From: Mesotaenium endlicherianum | Lineage: Eukaryota > Streptophyta > Zygnematophyceae > Zygnematales > Mesotaeniaceae | DNA: 64,000 nucleotides | Direction: 5' to 3' | NCBI GenBank assembly: GCA_009602735.1 | Contig: WELA01012113.1 | Location: forward strand, 68,219-132,218 | Shown: piece after piece, positions 11,885-24,258 of the stretch | Layout: each line of letters opens with the position of its first letter | Numbering within the stretch: position 1 is the first letter of the stretch | Made by a program: the position numbers and the translations under genes | The notes under the pieces: generated by a model | Told to the model about the DNA's origin: nothing | The model's input: only the letters and a program-made list of their open reading frames with translations | Database searches by the model: none

Positions 11885-14800
11885 ATGGCGCCCTCTTCAT
11901 CAAGAGCAAACAGTGTATATGAGACGGGGTTGGACAAATGCGATGTCAATTTCGCTCCTTTGACACCTCTGAGCTTTCTGGAGCGGTCCGCATATGTCTA
12001 TCCAGAGCGCATCTCGGTCTTATACAAGGAAAAGAGATACACGTGGCAAGATACCTGGCGTAGATGCTGCCAAATGGCGTCAGCTCTGAAAAGGAGAGGC
12101 ATTGGTGCTGGAGATACAGTGAGTGTTTCGTCTGACAGAGGCCTCATAAATTGTTGCAATTTTCGGGGGAAAAAACAATTTATGCAGGTGTCCACAACAA
12201 CAAACCAATGAGAGCACCATTTCGAGACTCCTTCCTTCCAGTACAAGAAGTCGAGCGAAAATTACTGTTTTGCTGGCATATACGCACTCATGTAATGCAG
12301 GAGCCTGCCAAATGTCCATGCCGCCAGTATCACTCTCAAGCGCGACGAGGTTCAGGGAGAGGGTGGGGGGAGGGGGGGGCATAACTTTGGGGAGATGAAG
12401 GAGGGGCGCATACTAGAAGGATGGACACTGTAGAAGCTTGTGACATGCATGTCCCGAGTTGGGGCGCTGGCAAAGGTGACTGCTTGGAGTCTCAGGCAGA
12501 GGCAGCAGCTGCAGCAGCAGCAGCAGCAGGAGCAGCAGAAGGAGATGAGAAAGAGAAGCAAAAGTGTCAGCTCATTCAATGTGTGAGAGTGTGTGCCATG
12601 GTAGAACGTAAGTCATGACGACGACGACGACGATGACGATGGCGACGTTGACGTAATAATTAGACACGCGGCAGCAGCCCACGCCACGCCCCTCTTCTGG
12701 CTTCTTGTGCACGTCCCCGCCTGTCGTTGAGTGTGGCTGTCTAGGATCAGTCAGTCTGACTCGCTACTCCCTCTTCCCCCTTACTTCAGAGGGAGGCCAG
12801 AGGGCAGGAAGGGCAGGAGCACTCGCGCGTGCGCTCACGTCCACCTGTCCAACCGCCTGTGCCTGCACCCGACCTGCGTCTGTCTCTGTCTCTCTTCCAA
12901 TCCACCATAGGGATACTGGGGGCCAGAAATGGCCCCGAGTCATGCAAGCAATCATGGGTTAGTGGGGGTACAAAGCTGCCGAGATGTGATGTTAAGAAGT
13001 AAACGACACCAAGGAGCAGGCACAGGCGCAGGCACAAGTGCTGGAGGAGCATGCACCTGAATGGGGCCGCAGAGTACACTGCGCCTCGTCACACCATCTT
13101 GTGCCACCTGGCGCATTCCCCTGCCTACACTAAGACATTACCTGACGCTCCAGGCAGCCCTGCATCCCCCCCCCCCCCCCCCNNNNNNNNNNNNNNNNNN
13201 NNNNNNNNNNNNNNNNNNNNNNNNNNNNNNNNNNNNNNNNNNNNNNNNNNNNNNNNNNNNNNNNNNNNNNNNNNNNNNNNNNNNNNNNNNNNNNNNNNNN
13301 NNNNNNNNNNNNNNNNNNNNNNNNNNNNNNNNNNNNNNNNNNNNNNNNNNNNNNNNNNNNNNNNNNNNNNNNNNNNNNNNNNNNNNNNNNNNNNNNNNNN
13401 NNNNNNNNNNNNNNNNNNNNNNNNNNNNNNNNNNNNNNNNNNNNNNNNNNNNNNNNNNNNNNNNNNNNNNNNNNNNNNNNNNNNNNNNNNNNNNNNNNNN
13501 NNNNNNNNNNNNNNNNNNNNNNNNNNNNNNNNNNNNNNNNNNNNNNNNNNNNNNNNNNNNNNNNNNNNNNNNNNNNNNNNNNNNNNNNNNNNNNNNNNNN
13601 NNNNNNNNNNNNNNNNNNNNNNNNNNNNNNNNNNNNNNNNNNNNNNNNNNNNNNNNNNNNNNNNNNNNNNNNNNNNNNNNNNNNNNNNNNNNNNNNNNNN
13701 NNNNNNNNNNNNNNNNNNNNNNNNNNNNNNNNNNNNNNNNNNNNNNNNNNNNNNNNNNNNNNNNNNNNNNNNNNNNNNNNNNNNNNNNNNNNNNNNNNNN
13801 NNNNNNNNNNNNNNNNNNNNNNNNNNNNNNNNNNNNNNNNNNNNNNNNNNNNNNNNNNNNNNNNNNNNNNNNNNNNNNNNNNNNNNNNNNNNNNNNNNNN
13901 NNNNNNNNNNNNNNNNNNNNNNNNNNNNNNNNNNNNNNNNNNNNNNNNNNNNNNNNNNNNNNNNNNNNNNNNNNNNNNNNNNNNNNNNNNNNNNNNNNNN
14001 NNNNNNNNNNNNNNNNNNNNNNNNNNNNNNNNNNNNNNNNNNNNNNNNNNNNNNNNNNNNNNNNNNNNNNNNNNNNNNNNNNNNNNNNNNNNNNNNNNNN
14101 NNNNNNNNNNNNNNNNCCTCCCCCCCCCCGGGCCTCTTGTGGCCGGCAGGCTTGCGCTTGTGCGCGTGTACATGCGTGCGTGCTTGCAGGAGTGGGTGCG
14201 CGCGCACGTGCGTGCAGCTGCCCGGCTTGTGCCTTGGCGCGCTGGGCTGGCCTCCATCGAAGTGAGTGCGGGGCGTGTATGTGTGTGCGTGTGTGTGTGT
14301 ATGTGTTTGTGTCTGTGTGCGCGTGCGTGCGCATGCGTGTGTGTGCGCAATTGTGTGTGTACGTGCAGACAAAGGAGTTTCTGCAGATGCTGCTGCAGAG
14401 GGGCTTGTGGTGAGCGGCCAGGTGTCAACTCTGGAAACGCGTAGCAGGAGATGAACCCCTCAACCATGACTGGAAGAGTGCCCTTCCAGAGCTTGGCGGT
14501 CCTGACTGCTTGCCACGAGGCTCTTTTCTCCTGCTCCCTCTCCCCCTCCCTCTCTTCCTCTCCTTCTCTGTCTCCCTCTCCCTCTGCATCTCTCCCTCTT
14601 TCTCTCCCTCTCCATCCTCCCCCTCCCGCTCACTCTCCGCCTCTCTCCCCCTTCCTGCTTCTCCCCCTCCCTCTCCCGCTCCCGCCGCTCCCTCGCTCAT
14701 TCTCCCTCTCCCTCCCCCTCTCTCCCTCCCCCCAGGTGACAGCAAGGAGCATCTTCGAGATGGTGGCTGAGCACCGCGTGACCAACTTCTGTGGGGCGCC

Positions 14801-17785
14801 GGTGGTCCTCAACTTCATCGTCAACGCTCTCCCGCACGAGCGGCGGCCTCTGCCAGGTAGGTACCCCGCACCCCCCCCTCCTCGTTTCCCTGCCTCCCTC
14901 TCTCTGTGCCTCTCTCTATCTCTCTCTTCCTCTCTCTCGGCGCTGACACGTGCGCAGGCCTCACGCCAGTGCACCTTGACCGCCACTGTGGCACCGACAC
15001 GTGGCAGTGCCGGGCTTCTAGGGGCTTACGCACTGTAACGTGGGGGGGGTTTGTAAACGACATCGCAGGCTCACTCTGCTTCCCCTGCGCACGCTGCCCT
15101 TGCACACTGTGGAGCTCCCCCTGCAGCCGCAAAGGCACTTCCATGGCCTGCCATGTGTCGCTTGCTTGGCGAGCACGCTAGCGCCTGGCTGCATCCCAGC
15201 GGACTTCTTCCTCACACGGCTTCTCCCTCTGCTTTGCGCCCTGACTGAGGTAGCAGGGCCCCTCAGTGCCCAGCGCACACAACACACCGAAATTGTGGTG
15301 TCGACTAATTGCTCATGGCTGCAGGCCTACCGCAGGAGGGAAAGCCGAGGTGCTTACGAAGAGCTGTGACGTCCTTCTCTTCAGGCACTACAGCTGCAGG
15401 GGCCGGGGATGCTTGTCGTCCCGTTTCTCATGCACTTTCTTCACTCTGCAGTGCAGTAGAACCTGTTCCACCTGCCCGCAAACCGAGTGCAAGACTGACG
15501 TTCTGTCGATTTTACTGGACTCAGCTCGCCAGCATCGCCCCTTGGAGGTCTTGTGAAGCGCCACCTGGCCTCTCAGTGGTAGTCGGCAGTCCGGCGATCG
15601 ACCGATGGCCAGCACTCGTCTGTTTCTGCGCGGCTCCGCTCAGCTTCTCTCTCACCTCCCTTCCTCCCGCTCGGCTCTGTTCCACTCTGCGTGGACGCGC
15701 CAGGTGGCAGGGACGAGGGGAAGGTGCACGTGATGACAGCCGGCGCCGCCCCGCCGCCCACCGTGCTGGCGGGCATGGAGGAGCTGGGGTTCCGGGTGAC
15801 GCACACGTACGGCCTCACGGAGACCTACGGCCCCGCCGTCATGTGCGAGTGGAAGGGCAACCAGTGGGACGCCCTGCCCCTCCCCGAGAGAGCCCGCCTC
15901 AACTCTCGCCAGGTGAAAACTTCCTGTCCCCTGTCCCCCTGCCCCCGGCCTGCTCCCCCCTCTCCGCGCACCTGCAGTCCCCTCTCCCCAGCCCCTTCTC
16001 CGTCTGCTCTGCCGTTCACCTACAGCTTCTGCTGCGCGGCTAGTGCTGGTGCTGCTGCAGTGGTGGCGGTGGCAGCGGCTGCGGTGGCAGCGGCTGCGGT
16101 GGCGGCGGTGGCTGCAGCTCACAGAGCTGTGTCGAGTCGGGAGGAAAGCAGGCGAATTCCTGAGGCGGGAGATGGTGGTGGGCAGGAATGGCAAGGGGGG
16201 AAGGCTGGGCAATGTGTCCTTTTACTCCGGGATGGCAGCCCGAGTGAAGGCACCCTTGTCAGGCTGCCCTCGATCTGACTGGGAGGAGGTGCTGTGTAAT
16301 GACACAAGCATGTCATTCACATGCAGTGTAGGGCTAAGAAAATTGCGAGTCTAGTCTCTTTCAGTGAAGGGCTTGGAAGCCCCCTGGCCCTGCTGTTGCC
16401 CGCACCTATCGGATGTGTGCGTGTGTGTGTGTGTGTGTGTGCGTGTGTGTGGGTGTGTGTGCATATATGTGTGTGTGTGTGTGTGTGTGTGTTGCACGTC
16501 TGGCATGCATGGGCGAAAGGCCATGCACGCTTGCGCGACAAGATCCAGTCGCGCGTGGCGCCATTCTGCGGCATTGCCTCTCCGTGGGAAGGGGAACTCA
16601 TCCTCTCCTGCTAACGCCTCAGCGTGTGGACAGGAGGAGAGCAGCCACTCCTTGAGCCGCGTTTGATTGCACATCTGTCTCCCTCCCTCCCTCCCTTCCT
16701 CCCTCGCTCGCTCGCTCGCCCCCCACCTCACGCTCTCTCTCTCTCTCTCTGTCGGTCTGACCCCAATCGCGTGCAGGGCGTGAAGTACGTGGCTCTGGAG
16801 GGCCTGGATGTGATGGACCCGGAGTCCATGGAGCCCGTGCCGCCAGATGGCGCGACGATGGGCGAGGTCGTGATGCGCGGCAACATGGTAATGAAGGGCT
16901 ACATGCGCAACCCCGCTGCGACGCGCGACGCCTTCCAGGGGGGCTGGTTCCGCTCCGGCGACGTGGCGGTCAAGCATCCCGACGGCTACATTGAGCTCAA
17001 GGTGCGCTCTCCAGCCTCTCTCTCGCATTCCTCCTTGCACCGCCCCAGCACCCCCTTCTCGCGCACCTCATCCCCGCGCCCTGCTCGTGCGCCCTGCTGC
17101 CCCAGCTACAGCTTCCCTCGTTACACACACTGTGTGATGTCTCCCTTCAGTCTGGTCCTTGGGCTTTTGTGTGTTACTTCCTCCGCCTCTCACCGCTACC
17201 CCGGTTTCTCAAGGCTCCAGGTGGAGGTGCACTTGGGGGCTCTGGCTTTTTAACCGGCACACTTGTTTTACAAGAGCGTTGACTCAGCACGTTCACCCGG
17301 TCTCCAGACCGTTGAGTTGACCCGTTGACGCAAGAGTCGTCTCACCATGTATCAGTTCGTCCTGATACACGGGCCCTTTTCACACTGCTGCGGCATGGCA
17401 GGACCGCTCCAAGGACATCATCATCTCGGGCGGCGAGAACATCAGCAGCATCCAGGTGGAGGCGGCGCTGTACCGCCACCCAAGCGTGCTCGAGGCGGCC
17501 GTGGTGGCCCACCCGGACGACAAGTGGGGCGAGACGGTGTGCGCGTTTGTGACGCTCAAGGCGGGCCACGAGCACGTGACAGATGGCGACATCGTGCGCT
17601 TCTGCAGGGAACACCTCCCACGCTTCATGGTGCCCCGCACTGTCGTGTTTGCGCCCCTGCCCAAGACTGCCACAGGGAAGGTCCAGAAGTTTGTGCTCAG
17701 GAAGCGGGCTCAGGAGCTGGCTGCAAAGGCTGCGGAAGGCTCGAGCGACGACAGCCGTGCCAAAAAGATCGCCTCAAAGCTCTAA
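11885..17785 (+). CDS. Plant-type acyl-activating enzyme (AMP-binding), peroxisomal, internal exons lost in gap
   Basis: Acyl-CoA synthetase of the plant AAE family: ATP-dependent activation of a short/medium carboxylic acid to the acyl-AMP and then acyl-CoA. Exons are 11885-12118 (78 codons from the first ATG), 14736-14856, 15704-15912, 16777-17001 and 17402-17785, with matching phases. Visible motifs are [73 protein letters not shown], and [11 protein letters not shown] with the catalytic Lys. The P-loop (TSGTT-type) exons are missing and must lie in the 13183-14116 gap. The protein ends ASKL then TAA, a canonical PTS1, so a peroxisomal matrix location is expected. Substrate cannot be set from sequence; acetate, butyrate and benzoate ligases are all in this family. 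Confidence 0.9.
13183..14116. other. Assembly gap (934 N) inside the acyl-CoA synthetase gene
   Basis: It is bounded on both sides by poly-C runs. Exons for roughly residues 79-250 of the enzyme, including the ATP-binding P-loop, are not found elsewhere between 12119 and 14735, so they probably lie here. Confidence 0.95.
14272..14371. repeat. GT-rich microsatellite in acyl-CoA synthetase intron
   Basis: An imperfect (GT)n/(GC)n tract lies in the intron after the gap, followed by about 300 bases of CT-rich tract up to the acceptor at 14735. Confidence 0.85.
16411..16493. repeat. (GT)n microsatellite in acyl-CoA synthetase intron
   Basis: A nearly pure GT tract lies inside the intron between exons 15704-15912 and 16777-17001. 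The same intron has a GGTGGCAGCGGCTGC-like tandem near 16060-16115. Confidence 0.9.
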
Positions 17786-19095
17786 GGCTCTGGGCTCCCG
17801 CTCTGCTGTGCTCCTTTGCTTCGTCTTGGGACGACCTCCCGAACACTCCCCCCTCATTTGGTTAGCGGAGCGTGCCCTATTCATCCCTGTATGATTTAGT
17901 CCTCACCGCTGAATGCTGAGGTCCTCGCGATGCCAGCACGCCATACAGAGTACAGGCCCCTTCTTCAAATTTGCTTCTCAACTCAAATCCTAACTCAAGT
18001 GCTCCATTGCACCACCCTCGCTATAGTCCTTGAGCGATAGTTTTAGACATCGGAGTGACCGGCGCTGATGCATTTCTGACTTATTCTAAGCACATAATTT
18101 CATAAGCAGTTCTTGTTTACCTCACCAAGAGGTGACCCTTCTAGGGCTTCAAGTCTTAGTGGCCTTTCAGATAAGTTTTAAGTTTTGAAAGTCCTCAAGC
18201 TGCATGGGAGTTGTTGTTGAGTTGCGTCACATAACTTTTAGCTCAATCTCAGGTCATAATTGTGAAATAAGTGCTGTAAATAGAAATTTGTGTTATTAGT
18301 TGTCAAGTTGAGCTCTCAAGCAATTGCACGCTGCACGCGCTTGCGTCCTCCACAAAATGTTTGGATGTGCAATTTTTGTAGGAATGTCCTGCTCCGTGAG
18401 GAGATTAGAGACCATATTTTAAATGGATCCTTGAATGGTTTTTGGATGTAGTAAAGAACAATTCTGAAATATATTTCTAAGCATATCTAGAGCAGATATG
18501 CTTCAGAATTTTCCCTCTTGGCACTGGTCACTCCCTATTGTCCGTGGAATAATTTTGCTAGCTTCGAAAGTACCTTGACCTGTGTGGTTTCTTTCACAAT
18601 ATGAGACTTGTGCAAGGTTTAGGGGGGCAAAGTTCGTGTCTAGTCAATCAAGGTTGTGGTTCCTTACGCTTGAAAAATCAGAAGTCTACTATTTGTCCAC
18701 CGTATTTGCAAGCAAAAACATTGTATATGTACATACTAGTTTCACACTTAACATTGTTATGCCTAGCGGTGTCAAGACCAGGGCACGTGTGATGCTCCCG
18801 GCAAATGTGCCGTCGACCTAGTCGATGTGTCGGTGATCCTTCCGTGTGGGCGTTCCGTGGTCGACTGGTCGGTGCATCTCTGCACGTGGGTAATGATCCT
18901 GGTCGATCACCCTTTGCACGTGTGTCGGTGGCAGGTGCAGTGAGGTTGACCCATTTCTGGTCTCCCTGCACTCATGCCGCAAGTGAGTGGAGTCAGCACT
19001 TGATGTTCTCACACCGGGCTCTTCTTTTCTCAACTCCTATTTCAAAACTCAATAAGTTTTGGAAAAGGTTTTACTGCTTATTTTCCCTTACACCC
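17786..19095. other. Intergenic / 3' UTR, AT-rich; possible degraded repeat
   Basis: The first few hundred bases should be the acyl-CoA synthetase 3' UTR. GTCGAC/GGTCGA-rich sequence at 18810-18930 looks like part of an unassigned repeat, perhaps an LTR remnant of element C. No gene was recognised. Confidence 0.5.
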
Positions 19096-19970
19096 CTACC
19101 TTTTAGCTGAGACGTCCCTATCTTTGAGTTGAAAGCTATTTATGTATACCAGCTTTCTAGCTGGGGGGTGTAGGAAAGCAGTCAGGGAACTCCCAACGTC
19201 TGGCCACAATCTCTTCTTTACCACGGCAGTAAGTGTGCCATCGGGCCCACACTTATCACAAGTTAGCATTGCCTCTTGAACATCTAGTACTTTGCAAGTG
19301 GCACAAGGTGTAGCTTGCACCAATTCCTCGGGCTCAGCTCTAATAGTAGGATCAATATTCGGCAAATGGCAAAGCGAACATTTCTGCACATGATCTCTCA
19401 CGATTTTGCCATCTGAGCCTTCTAGCTCTAATATACCATTTCCAAACGCATGTTTCACGCGTAAGATCACTGCACCTCAACTGGTGTCGACGGTGGTCTT
19501 GGTCTGGCGCTTAATGTAGACGAAGTTCCTTTCCTGGATCTGTGTCATTTGTAGCCGATAGCTCCCATCCCGTGTCTTCGCGTAACGTTGGGTATCTCGC
19601 TTCTAGGCATTTTTCAAGTTGTCCAGAGCGGCTGGCATCATGCGTTCAAACAACATCGTTTGGTGCACCATGACTTTTAACAACTCTTCCGAGCTGTCCA
19701 GGTTGCTCACCTGCCCAATTTCCATCTTAAAGCTGCTAGGCACCACATGGCTTCTCCTAAAAAAAATCTAATATGGCGATTAATTCGCCAAGGCAGCCTA
19801 CTTGCTGAACCTGTATCACGTTACCAGCCATGGCAGGGCCAGATCCTAGTCCCACTTATCATGTCCACGCAGTGCCTTTCTAGTGCCAACTTGATGGTTT
19901 GCACCAACCTTTCTGGTAGACCATCTACTTGCAGATGGGTAGACGTAGTGGGGTGATCAATGAAGCATTT
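19096..19970 (-). pseudogene. Element C integrase C-terminus with PHD-like Cys cluster
   Basis: The minus strand reads a conserved post-integrase block (RDTQRYAKTRDGSYRLQ, then VILRVKHAFGNGILELEG...HVQKCSLCHLPNIDPTI) followed by CATCKVLDVQEAMLTCDKC. This matches algal gypsy pol proteins whose C-terminus carries a PHD-like zinc finger (CxxC...MLxCDxC). The expected following W/H-C part of the finger is not readable. Just right of it lies a degraded integrase segment (around LERHCVDMI) with several stops. Clearly a dead copy. Confidence 0.65.
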
Positions 19971-20696
19971 TGTAATGAATCAGTATATTAGTAGATATAA
20001 TGCTCATTTAAATGTAATGGTTAAATAAGTTCAGCCTGCTGAACTCTAGTTAATAATCAATCTGTTGGACTTCATATTTAATATCAGTTTAATGACTCAG
20101 CCGGAAGCAGCAGGCTGGAGTCAACTTAAGTCAGCTTGCTGACACATTCTTTGACAGCCAACTGACTTCCGTACTCGGTAGCAGCAAACTGCCTCGATAT
20201 GCATCTAAGTGTGATATGCTAGATGAATGGCCAGATGACATCCCTATGATGGATGGCAATTCGGAATGATGGGAGATGGCGGTGGATTTGGTTAACCGAG
20301 GTCCTACCGACGTGGTTAACTCCCGGGTAGGCGGTGCCATCGCACTGGTTGTTGAACAGTAAACTCATTCCATATACATATGCTAGGCATTGCTCTCGAG
20401 TTCGGCATTCGGAAGGAAACGAGGCCAACTCTCTTGTACAGCTTACTGAGAGACATCTGAATCCAAGGCGAGAAGCCATTGATACGCACTGTCTTCTAAC
20501 CTTGCTTATGTATGAGTTTTACTGATTGCATTATTGATGCTAGTTTACTTGCATTTGACTTACGAGTATTGTTCACTGCTAGTGTGTTTTCCTTTTGCCG
20601 TTTAATCAGTCAACGGAAAATACCATAAAGATTACTTGCTGATATAAAGATCTTTATTAATTGTTAATCGCCTATTTGGTAAGACGATTCATTTCA
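19971..20696 (+). mobile_element. Solo LTR, family A, with TSD CATTT
   Basis: A 726-bp copy of the family A LTR runs from TGTAATGAATC to GATTCATTTCA. It is flanked by CATTT at 19966-19970 and 20697-20701. It matches the LTRs of element 2 nearly end to end. It sits inside the element C integrase and is explained by insertion followed by LTR-LTR recombination. Confidence 0.92.
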
Positions 20697-23600
20697 CATT
20701 TGTCCAATAACTTTTGAAAAGATCCTTCGAACTCAGACCCCTGGTCTGTCACCACTTCTGCAGGAGCTCCATGACGCACAATCACATTGATGAGGAGCGC
20801 TTCCGCGATTCTTAGACTTCCCTTAGCGGTCAGTGGAACAACCTCTATCCGCTTAGAGAAATGCTCAATCATGACCATAATATACTTAAATCCTCGCTTT
20901 GATAGCAGTAGCTTGCCTGCGAGGTTGCAGCTCCAGCGGTAGCTTAGGCCCATGATGGGCAGAGGTTGCAGATGTGGTTTATGCTGAGTAAAATCAGTCT
21001 TAACTCTGTCGTACCCTTGACAGGCCTTGACCACGTCTTCGCATTGATGCTTCATGGCCGTCCACTTGAAAGACAGCTTTAACAAACAATAAGTCTTTCT
21101 GACACCGTAGTGTCCATTGTTCTCATGCATTTCCAGCACCAGAGCTTGTCTCTTGGTAGTTTCTGGCACTAACTTCTCTTGGCCATTTTCTTCAATTTTG
21201 AAGAGATTATTGAGTTTTCAGCAAAATGTTTTAGCTCGATGGCTGACCTGGTCTCTCTCTTTCAAAGATAGTCCCTCCAGATATATTTTTGTCTTCAGCC
21301 AATGTATGATGGCTTAATCTTTCCAAATCTCTGCACTAAAAAAAAAGGGTGGCTCGGCTTCACCTTGCTCTACCATACCAGCCACTTCGGCCAGATCAGC
21401 GGCCAACTCTGTTGGGTTGTTTGCGTCTTTGTCTTTACGAGCTCTGTCGTGTTCTGTCGTCAAAAGATGGACCTACTGAGCCGATCGGCATTGTTGTTGA
21501 GTGCACCTGCTCGGTGCACCAATGTCATACGGTACTCCTGCAGCTTAAGTGCCTAGCGAACCAACTTACTAAAAAGGTATTTATTCGTCATCAGCCATAT
21601 CAGTGGCGAGTGAGCTATGATCAGCGTGAAGGGTCTTCTCCACAGATACTCCCTAATGTGTGCGACGGCCCAAACTACTGCCAATAGCTTTCCTTCGTAA
21701 GATGAGTAGTTGCTCTCCGCCCTGTTGTTAAAGCGCAAGGCGTATACAATCACGTACTCCTCCCTAGGGCTTTTAGCCTGGTGAGCACTGCTCCAATCCC
21801 CACATGACTCCAGGCTGTGTGCAGGTTAAACGGTATGGAATAGTCAGGTGTTCACATGAGTGGGGCTGTTACCAGCCTCTCCTTCAGCTCGTTCATATGG
21901 GCGTCTGTCCACACAAAAGGCACATCCTTTTTCAGGAGTTCTGTCAAGGGTTTGGCAATTTTGCTATAATATTTCACAAAATTTTGATAGTATCCGCTTA
22001 GCCCCAATGGAGCCCTCAGCTTAAACACATTTGCAAGTGTAGGAATGTTATAAATGGCCTCAATCTTTACAGCCTGAGGAGACATAGCGTTGTTTCTAAT
22101 CTAATGTCCTACATGAGGCACATGTGCCTCAAAGAATCTGCACTTTCCAAGATGTAACGTCATCTGGAATTTTTCGAGGCGCAAAAACACTTGTTCCAAG
22201 TGCTCAAGATGCTGCTTGACTGACTCATTAAACACCACAACATCATCAATGTGTGGTTTTGCAAACTTCAGCCCCTCCAGCATCTTATCCATAGTTCTTT
22301 GAAATATAGCAAGGGCATTTTTCAGCCCAAAGGCATCATTATCCATAGCCATAACTTTCTTTGAGCCCAGAAAGCGATCTTACCTCGATCTTTTGTTTTC
22401 ACAGGGATCTGGTTGAAGCCTTGCCGCAGATCAATGATGTTGAACATTTTTTTGGAGGTGGCGATAGAGAAGATCCGCTCTGGCATGAGCATAACATAGC
22501 TGTCTGGCTTTGTGTGGAGATGCAGTCGCCTGTAATCACCACACATACAGGTTGCAGTGTAGTTGCCAGCCTTGTCTTTCTTTGCCACTACAACTATGGG
22601 AGCCCCGTGTACTGAGGTTGGTTTTTCAATCATGCCGAGCTTGTGCAGATCTTGGCAGGTTTCCTCCACACAGACCCATTCTGTCTTGCTGAGCTTATGC
22701 GGCCCAAGCCTGACAGGGTTGTTAGGGGTTAGCGTGATGTCACACACGCTGGCAGTTGTCTTGCCAACTTCCACCTTTGTGAAAGCAAACACCTTTTGGT
22801 GCTTCTTCAATAGCCTTTCTACTTGTGCCTTTTGCTAGGTAGATACCCATTTTTCAATGGCAAACATCTCTGATTCAGGTTGCTTCTCTCTAGCAAAAGC
22901 ATTCAGTAATTGCTACGCTTTGGGTTCAGGTGGAGATTGCTCACCCTCATCCTCTCCCTCTAGCTTTTCAACCTGGCTGCTTTGTGGTGGAGTGACAAGC
23001 TGGACAGCCTGTTCCTCCTAGAATTTAGACTTTTCAACCTTTCCCTTTAGAAGCAAGTCTTTACCAGTAAGGTCTGTGTTTCTCCCAACCTGTCTGGTAC
23101 TGTAATTGCCTCTTAACGGGTTGCCGGAGCCATCTTCACTCGTCTTCAGGCGTCCAGCTGGAGCCTGTTCCGCCTACTTTTGCACTGTTGCAATTGGCCA
23201 CCTATCTGCGTCCACACTAGCAGGTTTGGGGCCAATCGTCCATCCCCACTGCTGTTGGATAGTCATCAGACGCGCTGCTGTTGTTCCAGGAGCTTCTCCC
23301 AATGGCAGCATAAACATCCAGGCTCTAGTGGAGTATTGTTGCCGTTGAAATATTGCAAGTCGGTCGCGCACGGCGCTCTCCTCAGTGTGGAGTTGTACAG
23401 TTCTTCTCAAGGTGCTGAGTCCTTGTTCTATGACTTTTGTTGCTCCAGGAGTCGGCTCGACCCTTCCCCTCTTCCAAGAAGTAGGTGGCTATACCATGGG
23501 AATGCGAATGTTCATCTCAGCAGCTTTGCGCAACACGCCTGCTTCTCCTTCCTTTTCCAAGATATCTTGAATGATCTTGGATGGAGGACCAGTGGTTCCT

Positions 23601-24258
23601 TTCGGAACACCCTCCCTATGCGCTTCTCCTCTGTACTTTGAATGACGCTCAAATATGCGTCAATAGGCAGCGTTTTCTTTACGAGCCACTTTTCTTGGCT
23701 TCTTTACAAAAGCCCTTAGTCTCACTTGCACTGGCTCCTTCTTGGCAGTGCAGACTGTTAATTCTTGTGGTTGTTGCAGTTGGTCGTTGGTGACGAGCTG
23801 CAAAGCAACACTACCAGCAGCAAGCAATTCCAACTCCTCGTACAGATTTCTAGGGTGGGGCCCCTCCACTGTCAAGCTGTCAGTTAACCACTCGTCCATT
23901 CGCAGATCCAGTGTTGTGATGTAAGACAAACTGTGGGATTCAACCTCAATCTCCTTTGTGTCTCACAGTTTTGACTGTTCCATATTTGGAACGTCAGGCA
24001 CTTCAGGCTCTCGTGCTATTGGTTTTTCTACTCCTAGAGGTGGTGGCTTGTCGTTTTCCTCCAGTTGGAAAGTCACCATGTTAGTGATGATTGTTTATAG
24101 CAACTGTGCAGCTTGCGCCACCTTCTTCTCGCGACGTTTTGCCAAGTTTGTTGCCATGAGTTGGTCCATCATCTGCCTGGTGATCTTTCCAGCCATCAGG
24201 CAGACAACGCCAAACTGGCATTCCTCCTTGGTCGACATTCGACCAGATATGTGAAAAA
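20697..24258 (-). pseudogene. Element C gag-end/protease/RT/RNase H/integrase core
   Basis: Minus-strand blocks in order are: a gag-like part (about 24258-22850, including MTWxFML-type helix regions); RT at about 22810-22100 (CMCGDYRRLHLHTKPDSYV, FNIIDLRQGFNQIPV, MPLGLKNALAIFQRTMDKML, HIDDVVVFNES); RNase H at about 21750-21550 (ESNYSSYEGKLLAVVWAV); and integrase at 21169-20697 (HENNGHYGVRKTY..., VIVRHGAPAEVVTDQGSEFEG). The zinc HHCC motif has Tyr in place of the second Cys (CQGY). Many in-frame stops interrupt it. The call rests on motifs, and exact domain limits are approximate. Confidence 0.8.

Noticed and set aside
14371-14412. Possible acyl-CoA synthetase exon ([13 protein letters not shown])
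   Set aside because: It would have to encode the residues just before VTARSIF, which in the family are the TLPMFHCNGW and GGT region; the sequence does not fit.
13051-14467. Very long open frames on both strands through 13.1-14.4 kb
   Set aside because: They exist only because N was translated as X across the 934-base gap.
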